DNA from: Szabonella sp046295215
GTDB lineage: Bacteria > Pseudomonadota > Alphaproteobacteria > Rhodobacterales > Rhodobacteraceae
Length of the DNA: 64,000 bases
Reading direction: 5' to 3'
NCBI GenBank assembly: GCA_046295215.1
Contig: JBKBNP010000022.1
Span: 10,591 to 74,590 of the forward strand
Shown here: piece by piece, positions 41,496-50,668 of the stretch
How the letters are laid out: each line of letters opens with the position of its first letter
Position numbering within the stretch: the stretch's first letter is position 1
Notes under the pieces: model-generated
Told to the model about the DNA's origin: nothing
Databases searched by the model: none
The model's input: only the letters and a program-made list of their open reading frames with translations
Program-made: the position numbers and the translations under genes

Positions 41496-42637
41496 CCGAC
41501 AGCCCCGCCCCCCTTGTCGGCCTCCGCGTGCTGGATTTCAGCCAGTTCCTCGCAGGCCCCTATGCCGCCCTGAAACTCGCCGATCTGGGCGCCGATGTGG
41601 TCAAGGTGGAACGCGCGGGCAGCGGGGATCTGTCGCGCCAGCTTTATCTCACCGATACGAAAATCGACGGCGAAAGCACGATCTTCCACGCGATCAACCG
41701 CAACAAGCGGTCCATCGCGGTGGATATGAAATCGCCTGTGGATCGGGCGGCGCTGATCCGGCTGATCCAGGGCGCGGATGTCATGTTGCAGAATTTCCGC
41801 CCCGGCGTGATCGAGCGGCTGGGCTTTGGCTATGACGCGGTGCGCGAGATCAATCCGCGCATCGTCTATGGCTCGGTCACCGGCTATGGACGGACGGGGC
41901 CGTGGAAGGATCTGCCGGGGCAGGATCTGCTGGCGCAGGCGCGGTCGGGGCTGATGTGGTTGTCGGGCGGGGCGGAGGACGGGCCGGTGGCGCTCGGCGT
42001 GCCGATTGCGGACATGCTGGCGGGCTCGGCACTGGCACATGGGGTGCTGGCGCTTCTGTTCCGGCGTGAACGGGCGGGGATCGGCGGGCATGTGGAAACC
42101 TCGTTGCTGGAGGTGCTGGCCGATCTGCAATTCGAACTGCTGACGACATGGTTCAACGATGGCGGCCGCCAGCCCGCGCGGTCCGTGCAGAACCCCGCGC
42201 ATGTCTATCTCGCCGCCCCTTATGGGGTCTACCGCACCGCCGACGGCCATATCGCGATTGCCATGGGCAAGCTGGACCTCTTGGCGCAGATCACCGGGCT
42301 GGAGCTTGCAACCGCCACCCTCGACCCGTTCATCGAGCGTGACCGGATCAAGGCCAGCCTCGCCGCGCGGCTCGCCACCCGCCCCACGGATGACTGGATG
42401 GCAGAGCTTGTGGCCGCTGACATCTGGGCCGCCCCGGTGATGGACTGGCAGGACCTGACCCGCAGCGGGATGCTGGACCTTCTCGACATGGTGCAGGAGG
42501 TGAAACGCGGCGACAAGGTTGCCCTGCGCACCACCCGGCTGCCGATGCGCATTGACGGTGCGCGCCCGAAATCCCCCCGCGCCGCCCCGGTGCTGGGGGG
42601 GGCGAACGCACTCCTTCAGGATGGCTGGACTGACTGA
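41492..42637 (+). CDS. CaiB/BaiF family (class III) CoA-transferase
   Basis: 381 residues. Family motifs are LVGLRVLDFSQFLAGPYAAL, LGADVVKVER, NRNKRSIAVDMK, MLQNFRPGVIERLG and the GYGRTGPWKDLPGQDLLAQA segment, whose aspartate (about residue 149) is the predicted catalytic acyl-CoA-forming residue. It moves CoA between organic acids; the specific acid is unknown. It is translation-coupled to the leaderless solute-binding-fold protein upstream. A repeat copy separates it from the convergent MaoC gene, which belongs to the likely same pathway. Confidence 0.9.
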   Translation: MTDSPAPLVGLRVLDFSQFLAGPYAALKLADLGADVVKVERAGSGDLSRQLYLTDTKIDGESTIFHAINRNKRSIAVDMKSPVDRAALIRLIQGADVMLQNFRPGVIERLGFGYDAVREINPRIVYGSVTGYGRTGPWKDLPGQDLLAQARSGLMWLSGGAEDGPVALGVPIADMLAGSALAHGVLALLFRRERAGIGGHVETSLLEVLADLQFELLTTWFNDGGRQPARSVQNPAHVYLAAPYGVYRTADGHIAIAMGKLDLLAQITGLELATATLDPFIERDRIKASLAARLATRPTDDWMAELVAADIWAAPVMDWQDLTRSGMLDLLDMVQEVKRGDKVALRTTRLPMRIDGARPKSPRAAPVLGGANALLQDGWTD

Positions 42638-42648
42638 CCCCGCGCCCT

Positions 42649-42711
42649 TTCACCTTGGCCGGAAATACCTCGGGGTGAGCGGGCCGGAACGGCCCGCGAG
42701 GGGCAGCGCCC
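42649..42711 (-). repeat. Intergenic 3'-end repeat, copy 6 (reverse orientation)
   Basis: Reads from the plus strand as CTTTCACCTTGGCCGGAAAT and ACCTCGGGGTGAG, then GCGGGCC/GGCCCGC and GGGGC/GCCCC hairpins. The core end is 11 bases behind the CaiB stop. Confidence 0.65.
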
Positions 42712-43158
42712 CTATTTCCTCAACTCGACCATATGGATATGGTCCGCCACCAGCACAGTCTCGCCGGTCTGCTTGGACACGGTCAGCCGGTCCACGACGC
42801 GGCCATAGCCGGGGCGCTTTTCCATCACTTCCTTCTCTATCACCTCGGTCCGCGCGCGGATCGTGTCGCCGATGAAAACGGGGCGCACGAACCGCAGCCG
42901 GTCATAGCCATAGGAAAAGGCCACCGGGTTGATCTCCCCCGCCGTCATGCCGACACCGATGGCAAAGACCATCGTGCCATGGGCGATCCGCTGGCCAAAG
43001 GGCAGCGTCTTGCAGAATTCCGCATCCAGATGATGCGGAAAGAAATCGCCCGTATGCCCGGCATGGACCACGAAATCGGTTTCGGTGATGGTGCGGCCCA
43101 CGGTGTCGCGGGTTTCGCCGATCTCGTAATCCTCGAAATGGCGGGTTTTCTCGAACAT
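42712..43158 (-). CDS. MaoC-family (hot-dog fold) dehydratase
   Basis: 148 residues starting MFEKTRHFEDYEIGE. The MaoC hydratase pattern is present: ITETDFVVHAGHTGDFFPHH with the conserved aspartate and histidine, then LPFGQRIAHGTM. Such enzymes hydrate enoyl-CoAs reversibly in the cytoplasm. It is the last gene of the minus-strand set with BKACE, aminotransferase, Usp and TRAP genes, 88 bases behind the BKACE gene. Acting on a CoA ester, it fits with the convergent CaiB transferase. Confidence 0.87.
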   Translation of the reverse strand: MFEKTRHFEDYEIGETRDTVGRTITETDFVVHAGHTGDFFPHHLDAEFCKTLPFGQRIAHGTMVFAIGVGMTAGEINPVAFSYGYDRLRFVRPVFIGDTIRARTEVIEKEVMEKRPGYGRVVDRLTVSKQTGETVLVADHIHMVELRK

Positions 43159-43246
43159 GGGGCGGCCTTTCCGGTGTCGCGGTTCAGGGGCGCAAACCTG
43201 CCGCAGGCGGCGGGCGTTGTCCATGGCCGACAGGGGTTCGCGTGCC

Positions 43247-44026
43247 TCACTGCCCCGGCACCAGCGCCGCCACCTCGCGCACCCGTGCGGCATTGTCAGG
43301 GGCAAGGCTGCCATCGGCCATGTGCAGGTTGTTCTCAAAGCCCACCCGCGCCTTGCCACCCTGTGCAAAAGCTGCCGCAAGACAGGCGGTCTCCGCCGAC
43401 CCGAAGGCACAGACCGCCCAGTCGGGCGACACCCCCGCCGCCTCTGCCGCCGCCAGAAAGGGTGCGATGGACGCCGGGTCGGACTGCTGCCCGTCGGTGT
43501 AGCGGCCCAGAACGTAAAGCACGCACAACGCGCCCTCGGGGATGGTGCCCGCAGCAGTTTCCTGCGCCAGAATCGCGATATGCGAAGGCTCGTAAAGGAT
43601 ATGCTGCACCGCCACCCCGGCCTCGGCCAGCCGGTGATAGCAGGCACGCGCCGCCGCCCGGTCGCCATCCGACAGCATTTCCGACACCGCAATGGATACG
43701 CCTTCGGGCGCCACCCTCTCCAGCAGCGCGCGCTGTGCGGGGGCGTCATAGCGGCCTGCCGCCTCGGTGGTGATCTGCACGGCCATGTCCGGCACGGCGC
43801 GGGCGATTTCCGCGATCAGTTCGGCATAGGCCCCGGCATCGAGCCAGTGCCGCCCGTCGCCGTCGCGCAGATGGGCATGGATCGCCCCTGCCCCCGCCGC
43901 ATGGCAGGCCGCGGCGGTGGCCACGGTTTCGGCAATCGTCACCGGCAGGGCCGGATGATCCGCCTTGCCGCGCCGCGCGCCGTTCGGGGCCACCATCACG
44001 CGCGGCAGCACGGCGAGCCGCGTCAT
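43247..44026 (-). CDS. Beta-keto acid cleavage enzyme (BKACE, DUF849 family)
   Basis: 259 residues. The BKACE fold is shown by VMVAPNGARR at the start, the zinc-binding AIHAHLRD (H-x-H) near residue 50, VQITTEAAGRYD, and the C-terminal ARVGFENNLHMADG motif. Known members condense a beta-keto acid with acetyl-CoA, releasing acetoacetate and a new acyl-CoA; substrates range from 3-keto-5-aminohexanoate to dehydrocarnitine and beta-ketoglutarate. At 259 residues it is slightly shorter than the usual 275-310. Its start overlaps the aminotransferase stop, so the transaminase may feed it a keto acid. Confidence 0.87.
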   Translation of the reverse strand: MTRLAVLPRVMVAPNGARRGKADHPALPVTIAETVATAAACHAAGAGAIHAHLRDGDGRHWLDAGAYAELIAEIARAVPDMAVQITTEAAGRYDAPAQRALLERVAPEGVSIAVSEMLSDGDRAAARACYHRLAEAGVAVQHILYEPSHIAILAQETAAGTIPEGALCVLYVLGRYTDGQQSDPASIAPFLAAAEAAGVSPDWAVCAFGSAETACLAAAFAQGGKARVGFENNLHMADGSLAPDNAARVREVAALVPGQ

Positions 44027-45351
44027 GCCGCCAGCGCCCGGTCCACCGCCCGGCCCAGCTTGTCGGTCAGTTCCCCGATCTGATCTCCCGAAATTATGAA
44101 GGGCGGCGCGAGCAGGATGTGGTCGCCGCGCTGCCCGTCGATGGTGCCGCCCATCGGATAGCAGATCAGCCCTTCCACCATCGCCGCCGCCTTGACCTTG
44201 GCGTGCAACTTTCGCGCCGGATCGAACACCGCCTTGGTTTCGCGGTTCTCCACCAATTCGAGCCCCCGGAACAACCCCCGCCCCCGGATGTCACCGATAT
44301 GCGGGTGCTGGCCGAAGCGCGCCTCCAGCGCCGCCTGCAACTCCGCCCCGCGCGCCTGCACCTGCACCAGAAGGCCCCCCCCCTTGATCGCGCGCAGCAC
44401 GGCCCCGGCCCCGGCGGCGGCCATCGCATGGCCCATATAGGTATGGCCGTGCTGGAAGAACCCCGACCCCGCCGCAATCGCGTCATAGATCCGGGCGGAG
44501 GTCAGCAGCGCCCCGATGGGCTGGTATCCCGCCCCCAGCCCCTTGGCCACGGTCAGCATGTCGGGAGCCACGCCATCCTCGGCGCAGGCGTAAAGATGCC
44601 CGGTGCGCCCCATGCCGCACATCACCTCGTCGAGGATCAGAAGCACCCCGTGCCGGTCGCAGATCTCGCGGATGCGGCGGAGATAGCCCGGCACGGCGGG
44701 CACCGCGCCCATGGTGGCCCCGACCACAGGTTCGGCGACAAAGGCCATGACAGTTTCGGGCCCGAGGCGCTGGATTTCCGTTTCCAGTTCATCGGCCACG
44801 CGGCGGCCGTAAGCCTCGGGCGACTCCCCGTCCTGCCGGTCGCGGTAGGCATAGCAGGGCGCGATATGGGTGGTATCGGCCAGAAGTGGCGCGAATTGCG
44901 CGCGTCGCCAGGCGTTCCCCCCTGCCGCCAGCGCGCCCAGCGTGTTGCCGTGATAGCTTTGCCGCCGCGCGATGACGCGGTGGCGTGCGGGCTGGCCGAT
45001 TTCCATGAAATACTGGCGGGCAAGCTTGATCGCCGCCTCCACCGCCTCGGAGCCGCCCGACACGAGATAGACCCGCTCGATCCCTTCGGGCGCATCCTCG
45101 ATCAGCAGATCCGCGAGGCTTTCGGCGGCCTCGGAGGTGAAAAACCCGGTATGGGCGAAGGCCAGCCGGTCCAGTTGCGCATGGAGTGCTGCGCGCACGC
45201 CAGGGTCGGAATGGCCAAGACAGGACACCGCCGCCCCGCCCGACCCGTCCAGATAGCGCCGCCCTTGCGCGTCGATGATGTAGCAGCCATCCCCGGAAAC
45301 AGCGGTGGGCAGGGTGCCGCGCGTGCTGCGCCCGAAAACATGCCCCCCCAT
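44023..45351 (-). CDS. Class III (omega-type) PLP aminotransferase
   Basis: 442 residues from ATG 45351, one base behind the Usp stop. Features are YIIDAQGRRYLDGSGGAAVS at the N-terminus, YLVSGGSEAVEAAIKLARQY, SYHGNTLGA, the LILDEVMCGMGRTG aspartate, and the PLP lysine in TVAKGLGAGYQP (about residue 270). It transaminates a terminal or beta amino group. The donor and acceptor are unknown; placement next to BKACE suggests it makes a beta-keto acid from an amino acid imported by the nearby TRAP system. Confidence 0.9.
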   Translation of the reverse strand: MGGHVFGRSTRGTLPTAVSGDGCYIIDAQGRRYLDGSGGAAVSCLGHSDPGVRAALHAQLDRLAFAHTGFFTSEAAESLADLLIEDAPEGIERVYLVSGGSEAVEAAIKLARQYFMEIGQPARHRVIARRQSYHGNTLGALAAGGNAWRRAQFAPLLADTTHIAPCYAYRDRQDGESPEAYGRRVADELETEIQRLGPETVMAFVAEPVVGATMGAVPAVPGYLRRIREICDRHGVLLILDEVMCGMGRTGHLYACAEDGVAPDMLTVAKGLGAGYQPIGALLTSARIYDAIAAGSGFFQHGHTYMGHAMAAAGAGAVLRAIKGGGLLVQVQARGAELQAALEARFGQHPHIGDIRGRGLFRGLELVENRETKAVFDPARKLHAKVKAAAMVEGLICYPMGGTIDGQRGDHILLAPPFIISGDQIGELTDKLGRAVDRALAA

Positions 45352-45352
45352 G

Positions 45353-45778
45353 TCAGCCCCGCACGACATAGACCGAACAGGGCGCGTGCCGGACCACCCG
45401 CGCGGCATTGGGGCCGAGCAGGTAATCCTTCAGCGCCGGACGATGCGCGCCCATCACGATCACATCGACGCCCAGCTTTTCAGCCGCGCGCAGGATCTCA
45501 TCATAGATCGTGCCATGCAGGATATGGGGATGAACTTTCACCTCTTCGGGGACATTCAGATCCGTCCATTCGGCAAGGGCCTTGCCGAAGGCGGCCAGCG
45601 CCTCCTTTTCATATTCCTTGCGGAAATGGGCGCCGACCTGCGACATGCCGAAATCGGGCAGGACACTGACGACATGCAGCACGCCGTCCGGCCCCAGCAT
45701 CCCCAGCACCTCGGCCAGCGGTTTTTTCCAGTTGCCCTTGTCGGAGAGGTCGATCGGCAGAAGGATGGTTCTGGACAT
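45353..45778 (-). CDS. Universal stress protein (UspA family)
   Basis: 141 residues. The fold is shown by TILLPIDLSDKGNW at the start and the C-terminal VIVMGAHRPALKDYLLGPNAARVVRHAPCSVYVVR, which matches the ATP-binding G-x2-G-x9-G(S/A) region of Usp proteins only loosely (LLGPNAA in place of GSVA). Usp genes are commonly encoded directly behind TRAP permeases and TeaD is a known case that binds ATP and tunes transport. Here it lies 13 bases behind the fused permease gene, so a regulatory role in this transporter is likely. Confidence 0.9.
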   Translation of the reverse strand: MSRTILLPIDLSDKGNWKKPLAEVLGMLGPDGVLHVVSVLPDFGMSQVGAHFRKEYEKEALAAFGKALAEWTDLNVPEEVKVHPHILHGTIYDEILRAAEKLGVDVIVMGAHRPALKDYLLGPNAARVVRHAPCSVYVVRG

Positions 45779-45791
45779 GGATTGCACCCCC

Positions 45792-48434
45792 TCAGAATGC
45801 GGGTTTGGTCTGGCGGCGGCGCTGGAACAGGATGACCACCCCCAGCAGCAGGAGAGCGGGAAGATAGAACAGCTCCTGCGGCAGCCGGTCGTTGGGGCGT
45901 TCCACCCGGGTAATCTCGACCGGATCGCCGCCATAGAAATCGAAGCCCTGCAGCGCCTCGGCGAAAACCGTCGCAGGCAGCGGTTCTTCCATCAGCATCC
46001 GGTCGCCTTCCGGCATCAGGAACAGCCCCGTCGCCGCGACGCGGCCCGCCGCCGGGGTCGCGTCCACATCCAGCACCAGTGTCGTGCTGCGTGGATTGCC
46101 TGTCGTGAAATCGGGGCCCGTCACGACGAAGCGCAGGTAATCGCCCTGATCCGCCTCGGTCAGCACGGTTTCAAAGGCCGTGCCGGGTTCGGTGACATAG
46201 GCCGGTTGCAGCCGGTCGAGCCAGAAGTTCGGCACGAAAAGCGTGAAGGCGACCAGCAGCAGTGCTGCGGATTCCCAATAGCGGGACCGGGCGAAGAAAT
46301 AGCCCTGCGTGGCGGCGGCGAACAGAAGCATCGCAATGGTCGCCACCACGAACACCTTGCAGGCCATCAGGATGCCCGCCGTGGTGCCAAGGTCGATCCC
46401 GTAAAGGATCAGCGCGGGGTTGTAGATGAAGAGGAAGGGCAACGCGACCGTGCGCAGGCTGTAGAAGAACGCCTGAAAGCCGGTCTTGATCGGGTCGCCC
46501 CCCGACACGGCGGCGGCGGCGAAACTCGCCAGGCCCACAGGCGGTGTCACATCCGCCATGATGCCGAAGTAGAACACGAAGAGATGCGCCGCGATCAGCG
46601 GGATGATGAGCCCTTCCTGCGCGCCGAGGCTGACCACGACGCCCGCCATCAGCGAGGACACCACGATATAGTTGGCCGTGGTCGGCAGCCCGAGGCCAAG
46701 GATCAGCGAGAACACCCCCACCAGCACCAGCATCAGAAAGAGATTGCCCCCCGACAGCAGTTCCACCAGCCCGGCCAGTTCCGTCCCGATGGGCGTGCGG
46801 GTCACGGTGGCCACGATGATGCCCGCAGCCCCGGTGGCGACCGCGATGCCGATCATGTTGCGCGAGCCTGCAATCATGCCTTCGATCAGGTCATCGAACC
46901 CGGCGCGGAAAGAGGTGCCAAGATTGCCCTCGCCGCGCAGCAGGGCCTTGATCGGCTTTTGCGTCAGCAGGATCACCAGCATCACCAGCACGGCATAGAA
47001 GGCCGATTTTGCGGGGGATTGGCGTTCCACCATCAGATACCAGACCAGCACGAAGATCGGCAGCAGGTAATGCAGGCCGGTCGGCACGACCTCGCCCATC
47101 ACCGGCAGCTTGATCTGCGCGGCATGGGGGTCGTCGGGTTCAAGATCCGGGCGCTTGGCCGCGACCGAAAGGCAACCGAGGTAGATCGCTGTCACCGCCG
47201 CCACCATCACCCAGGGCGCCAGCCCCGGAGAGGCCGCGCGCAACAGCTCCACCGCCCAGATCACGCCATAAAAGGCCACGCCCGCAATCGCGAAGCCCGC
47301 AAAGACCTTGAGCAGCATGCCCAGCAGGCTTTTGGATTCGCCCAGCGCGGGCATGTCGGTTTTCAGTGCTTCAAGATGGACGATATAGATCAGCGCGATA
47401 TAGCTGATGATCGCCGGGATGAAGGCATGCTTGATGACCTCCAGATAGGAGATCCCGATGAATTCCACCATCAGGAAGGCGGCGGCCCCCATCACCGGCG
47501 GCATGATCTGGCCGTTGACGGAGGAGGAAACCTCCACCGCGCCCGCCTTTTCCGACGAGAAGCCCACACGCTTCATCAGCGGGATGGTGAAGGTGCCGGT
47601 GGTGACCACATTGGCGATGGAAGATCCCGAGATCAGCCCTGTCGCGGCAGATCCCACAACGGCGGCCTTGGCCGGCCCGCCGCGCAGGTGGCCGAGACCC
47701 GCAAAGGCCATCTTGATGAAGTAATTGCCCGCCCCCGCCTTGTCGAGCAAGGATCCGAACAGCACGAAAAGGAACACGAAAGCGGTGGACACCCCCAGCG
47801 GGATGCCGAAAACGCCCTCGGTCGACAGCCATTGGGTGTTGACGATGGCGGTAAAGGTGCGGCCCTGATGCGCGATCAGGTCGGGGATCAGCCAGCCCTG
47901 CCCGAAATAGCTGTAGGCAAGGAAGATCGCCGCCACGATGGTCAGCGCGGGGCCAAGCGAACGGCGGCTCGCCTCCAGCAGGATGAGGATGCCGATGGCA
48001 CCGACCCAGATCTGGCTGTCGGTCGGAAGGCCGGACCGCGCCGTGGTCGCAAGCGCCGTGGAGAACCAGAAGATATAGAGCGCACAGCCCGCGCCCAGCG
48101 TCGCCAGCACCCAGTCATAAATCGGGATATGGTCGCGCGGCGCGGTCTTGGCGGCAGGATAGGCGAGAAAGGCCAGCGTCAGGGCCAGCGCGAGGTGCAT
48201 GGGGCGGGTCTGGTCGGACCCGAGGATCTTCACGAAGGGCAACTGGCCGAACCAGAATTGCGGTTCCGCGATCCAGACCTGGAACAGCGCCCAGAACAGC
48301 GCCAGCCCCGCGATCAGCAGCGCAACACCCCGGTTGCGAGGATTGCGCGCGCCGCTGTCGGCCTGCGCCACCAGATCCTGAAGCTCGTCATCCGAAAACG
48401 CGCGGCCTTTGCCGCCTTGCCCTGTTTCGGCCAT
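45792..48434 (-). CDS. TRAP transporter fused permease (DctQM-type, TAXI system)
   Basis: 880 residues, about 18-20 hydrophobic helices, in which the small and large permease subunits are fused, as usual for TAXI-type TRAP systems. The core shows GSLLDKAGAGNYFIKMAFAG, GSAATGLISGSSIANVVTTG and LPTTANYIVVSSLMAGV, DctM-like signatures. A non-hydrophobic C-terminal part (residues about 720-850: VLTEADQGDYLRFVVTGPDF) is periplasmic or cytosolic and ends with a single helix and a basic tail. It uses an ion gradient to import a small organic molecule, delivered by the TAXI protein encoded upstream. The substrate is unknown. Confidence 0.92.
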   Translation of the reverse strand: MAETGQGGKGRAFSDDELQDLVAQADSGARNPRNRGVALLIAGLALFWALFQVWIAEPQFWFGQLPFVKILGSDQTRPMHLALALTLAFLAYPAAKTAPRDHIPIYDWVLATLGAGCALYIFWFSTALATTARSGLPTDSQIWVGAIGILILLEASRRSLGPALTIVAAIFLAYSYFGQGWLIPDLIAHQGRTFTAIVNTQWLSTEGVFGIPLGVSTAFVFLFVLFGSLLDKAGAGNYFIKMAFAGLGHLRGGPAKAAVVGSAATGLISGSSIANVVTTGTFTIPLMKRVGFSSEKAGAVEVSSSVNGQIMPPVMGAAAFLMVEFIGISYLEVIKHAFIPAIISYIALIYIVHLEALKTDMPALGESKSLLGMLLKVFAGFAIAGVAFYGVIWAVELLRAASPGLAPWVMVAAVTAIYLGCLSVAAKRPDLEPDDPHAAQIKLPVMGEVVPTGLHYLLPIFVLVWYLMVERQSPAKSAFYAVLVMLVILLTQKPIKALLRGEGNLGTSFRAGFDDLIEGMIAGSRNMIGIAVATGAAGIIVATVTRTPIGTELAGLVELLSGGNLFLMLVLVGVFSLILGLGLPTTANYIVVSSLMAGVVVSLGAQEGLIIPLIAAHLFVFYFGIMADVTPPVGLASFAAAAVSGGDPIKTGFQAFFYSLRTVALPFLFIYNPALILYGIDLGTTAGILMACKVFVVATIAMLLFAAATQGYFFARSRYWESAALLLVAFTLFVPNFWLDRLQPAYVTEPGTAFETVLTEADQGDYLRFVVTGPDFTTGNPRSTTLVLDVDATPAAGRVAATGLFLMPEGDRMLMEEPLPATVFAEALQGFDFYGGDPVEITRVERPNDRLPQELFYLPALLLLGVVILFQRRRQTKPAF

Positions 48435-48530
48435 GCAGTCCCCCTGCCTATATCAAACCAAATACATGCCGGGGCCCCGTCCCGACGATGGGGCCTGCCG
48501 GACAATCCCCGGCAAGCCCCCGAAGCAACG

Positions 48531-49496
48531 TTACTGCATCAGCCCCGCTTCGCGGTAGAATTTTACCGCACCGTCATGCAGCGGTGCGGAATTGCCGTCA
48601 TTCACCATCTGCTCGGGGTCGAGATTGCCCAGCGCCGGGTGCAGGCCCTTGAACTGGTCGAGGTTTTCGAAGATCGCCTTGACCACGTTGTAGACGATCT
48701 CCTCGGACACATCGGTCGAGGAAACGAAGGTGGCCCCCACGCCGAAGGTCGTGACATCCTCGGCGGTGCCGCGATACATGCCGCCCGGAATCGTGGCGAT
48801 ACGGTAATAGGGGTTCGCCTCGATCAGCCCGGCAATCGCGTCGCCGGTGACATTGACCAGCACCGTGTCACAGGCGGTCGTCGCCTCCTGAATGGCACCC
48901 GAGGGGTGGCCGACCGTGTAGACCATTGCATCGACATTGTTGTCACACAGCGCCGCCGCCTGTTCCGCCGGGGGCAGTTCCGAGGCGACCGCGAAATCGC
49001 CCGTGGTCCAGCCGAGAGCTTCCAGCACCACATCCATCGTGGCGCGCTGGCCCGATCCGGGGTTGCCGATATTGACCCGCTTGCCCTTCAGATCCTCGAA
49101 GCTGGTGATCCCCGCATCGGCGCGGGCCACCACGGTAAAGGGCTCGGGATGCAGCGAGAATACCGCGCGCAGCCCCTCATAGGCGCCCGCATCCGCGAAT
49201 TGCGCCGAACCGTTGTAGGAATGGAACTGGATGTCGGATTGCGCCACCCCGAATTCCATCTCGCCCGAGCGGATCGCGTTGACGTTGAACACCGAGCCGC
49301 CCGTCGATTCCACGCCGCAGCGGATGCCATGGGTTGCGCGGTCCCGGTTAACCAGACGGCAGATCGCGCCGCCTGCGGGATAATAGACGCCGGTCACACC
49401 GCCGGTGCCGATGGAAATGAACGTCTGCTGGGCCTGTGCCGCGCCCCCTGCGAGTGCAAGGGCGGCGGCCGCGCCGGCCATCCAGAACTTGGTCAT
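48531..49496 (-). CDS. TAXI-family TRAP transporter solute-binding protein
   Basis: 321 residues with a clear signal peptide (MTKFWMAGAAAALALAGGAA). TAXI features are FISIGTGGVTGVYYPAGGAI after the signal, STGGSVFNVNAI, FGVAQSDIQF, LKGKRVNIGNPGSGQR and VNVTGDAIAGLIEANPYYR. It captures the substrate in the periplasm for the fused permease encoded 96 bases downstream. It is the first gene of the transporter-catabolic set and is divergent from the RpiR regulator, with a perfect palindrome between them. Confidence 0.92.
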   Translation of the reverse strand: MTKFWMAGAAAALALAGGAAQAQQTFISIGTGGVTGVYYPAGGAICRLVNRDRATHGIRCGVESTGGSVFNVNAIRSGEMEFGVAQSDIQFHSYNGSAQFADAGAYEGLRAVFSLHPEPFTVVARADAGITSFEDLKGKRVNIGNPGSGQRATMDVVLEALGWTTGDFAVASELPPAEQAAALCDNNVDAMVYTVGHPSGAIQEATTACDTVLVNVTGDAIAGLIEANPYYRIATIPGGMYRGTAEDVTTFGVGATFVSSTDVSEEIVYNVVKAIFENLDQFKGLHPALGNLDPEQMVNDGNSAPLHDGAVKFYREAGLMQ

Positions 49497-49598
49497 TGCC
49501 TTCTCCTGTTGTTATGTCATTGGGCCGCATTCCGGCCCTGAACCCTGACGAAATGCCGCATGCATTGTCATTGGGACTTGTCCAGTGAAACAAATGTA

Positions 49599-49621
49599 TT
49601 GATTCTGTCAAACAGAATCAA
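49599..49621. promoter_or_regulatory. Palindromic operator between the TAXI gene and rpiR
   Basis: TTGATTCTG-TCAAA-CAGAATCAA, a perfect 9-bp inverted repeat with a five-base centre. It lies 49 bases ahead of the RpiR-family gene and about 100 bases ahead of the divergent TAXI gene. A dimeric SIS-domain regulator binding here would control both directions. Confidence 0.65.
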
Positions 49622-49669
49622 AATTGTATCAGTTCCGAGTTGCACCGCCTTCCGCAGGGGAACAGATCG

Positions 49670-50668
49670 ATGCGCGAACAGGATGCCGACCCCGGGGATG
49701 AATGCCTGACCGCGACAGGGCGCGATGGGGGTGGCCGCCCCGGGCCGCTTGCTGACCCTCAGGCCGGGTCTCCGACGGAAACCCTGCGCTTGCGGATGAC
49801 GGATCTGGTCCGGAGCGGTGCGCCGGGACTGCGTGGCTTTGCGGGCTGGCTCGCGGCGCGGCCCGAGGAACTGGCCTTCCATTCAGTGCGAAGTCTGGCC
49901 GAGGCCGCGGGCACCGACGCCAATATCGTGATGCGGGCCATGAAGGCGGCAGGCTATGACAGTTTCGCCAAGACGCGAAAGGCCGTGCAGCAGGCCCTGC
50001 GCGAGGCCGACCGGGGCTATGTCGCGCGGGCCGGTGCGCTGGCGAAGCAGTCCTCGGGCGCGCTTCTGGGGGAACTCGCCGGGGCGGCACGGTCCAACGC
50101 CGAGGCGGTGTTCGATGCCGCGCTCGGGGCGGCCATGGAGGAAATCGTGCCGCATCTGCTGGCAGCGCGGCGCATCCATTGCATCGGGGTGCGGATGGGC
50201 TATGCGCTGGCGCATTACTTCACCTATCGCGGCGCGGTCGCCCATGGCAATGTCACGCCCTCGCCCGCACAGCCGGGGCTGATCGTCGACCAGCTCGCCG
50301 ATTGTGGCGCCGAGGATGTGGTGATCGTGATTTCCTTCGCGCATTATTCCGCCGAGGTCGTGCGCGCCGCCCGCATCGCCCATGCCCGGGGCGCGAGGGT
50401 GATCGCGCTGACCGACCGGAGCGATTCACCCTTGGTGCAGGATGCCTGGCGCGTGCTGCGCGCGCCCGTTGCGGGGCCGCATGTGATGTATTCCATCGCC
50501 GGGGCGTTCCTGATCGTGGAGACGCTGCTCGAACTGATGGCGGCCCGCGACCCGGCAGCCCGCGACCGGATCGAAGGGTTCGAGAGCCGGCTTCTGGAAC
50601 TCGGCGCCTATGTCGGCAACCCGCAATCGCCCCCCCGCCGCAAGGCCGACTCCCGGATCAGGCCATGA
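49670..50668 (+). CDS. MurR/RpiR-family transcriptional regulator
   Basis: 332 residues from ATG 49670 (AGGGGAACAG upstream). The N-terminal HTH_6 domain (residues about 45-120: FHSVRSLAEAAGTDANIVMR, then MKAAGYDSFAKTRKAVQ) is followed by a SIS domain (about 160-300: RRIHCIGVRMGYALAHYFTY, DVVIVISFAHYSAEVVRAAR, VIALTDRSDSPL) that would bind a phosphosugar or other small ligand. The first 40 residues are low complexity. It is divergent from the TAXI-TRAP operon and probably controls it through the palindrome at 49599. Confidence 0.9.
   Translation: MREQDADPGDECLTATGRDGGGRPGPLADPQAGSPTETLRLRMTDLVRSGAPGLRGFAGWLAARPEELAFHSVRSLAEAAGTDANIVMRAMKAAGYDSFAKTRKAVQQALREADRGYVARAGALAKQSSGALLGELAGAARSNAEAVFDAALGAAMEEIVPHLLAARRIHCIGVRMGYALAHYFTYRGAVAHGNVTPSPAQPGLIVDQLADCGAEDVVIVISFAHYSAEVVRAARIAHARGARVIALTDRSDSPLVQDAWRVLRAPVAGPHVMYSIAGAFLIVETLLELMAARDPAARDRIEGFESRLLELGAYVGNPQSPPRRKADSRIRP

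Noticed and set aside
45582..49541. A 1319-codon open frame on the plus strand opposite the TRAP genes
   Set aside because: Antisense to clear TRAP permease and TAXI genes; H/Q/R/G-rich composition typical of GC-rich shadows.
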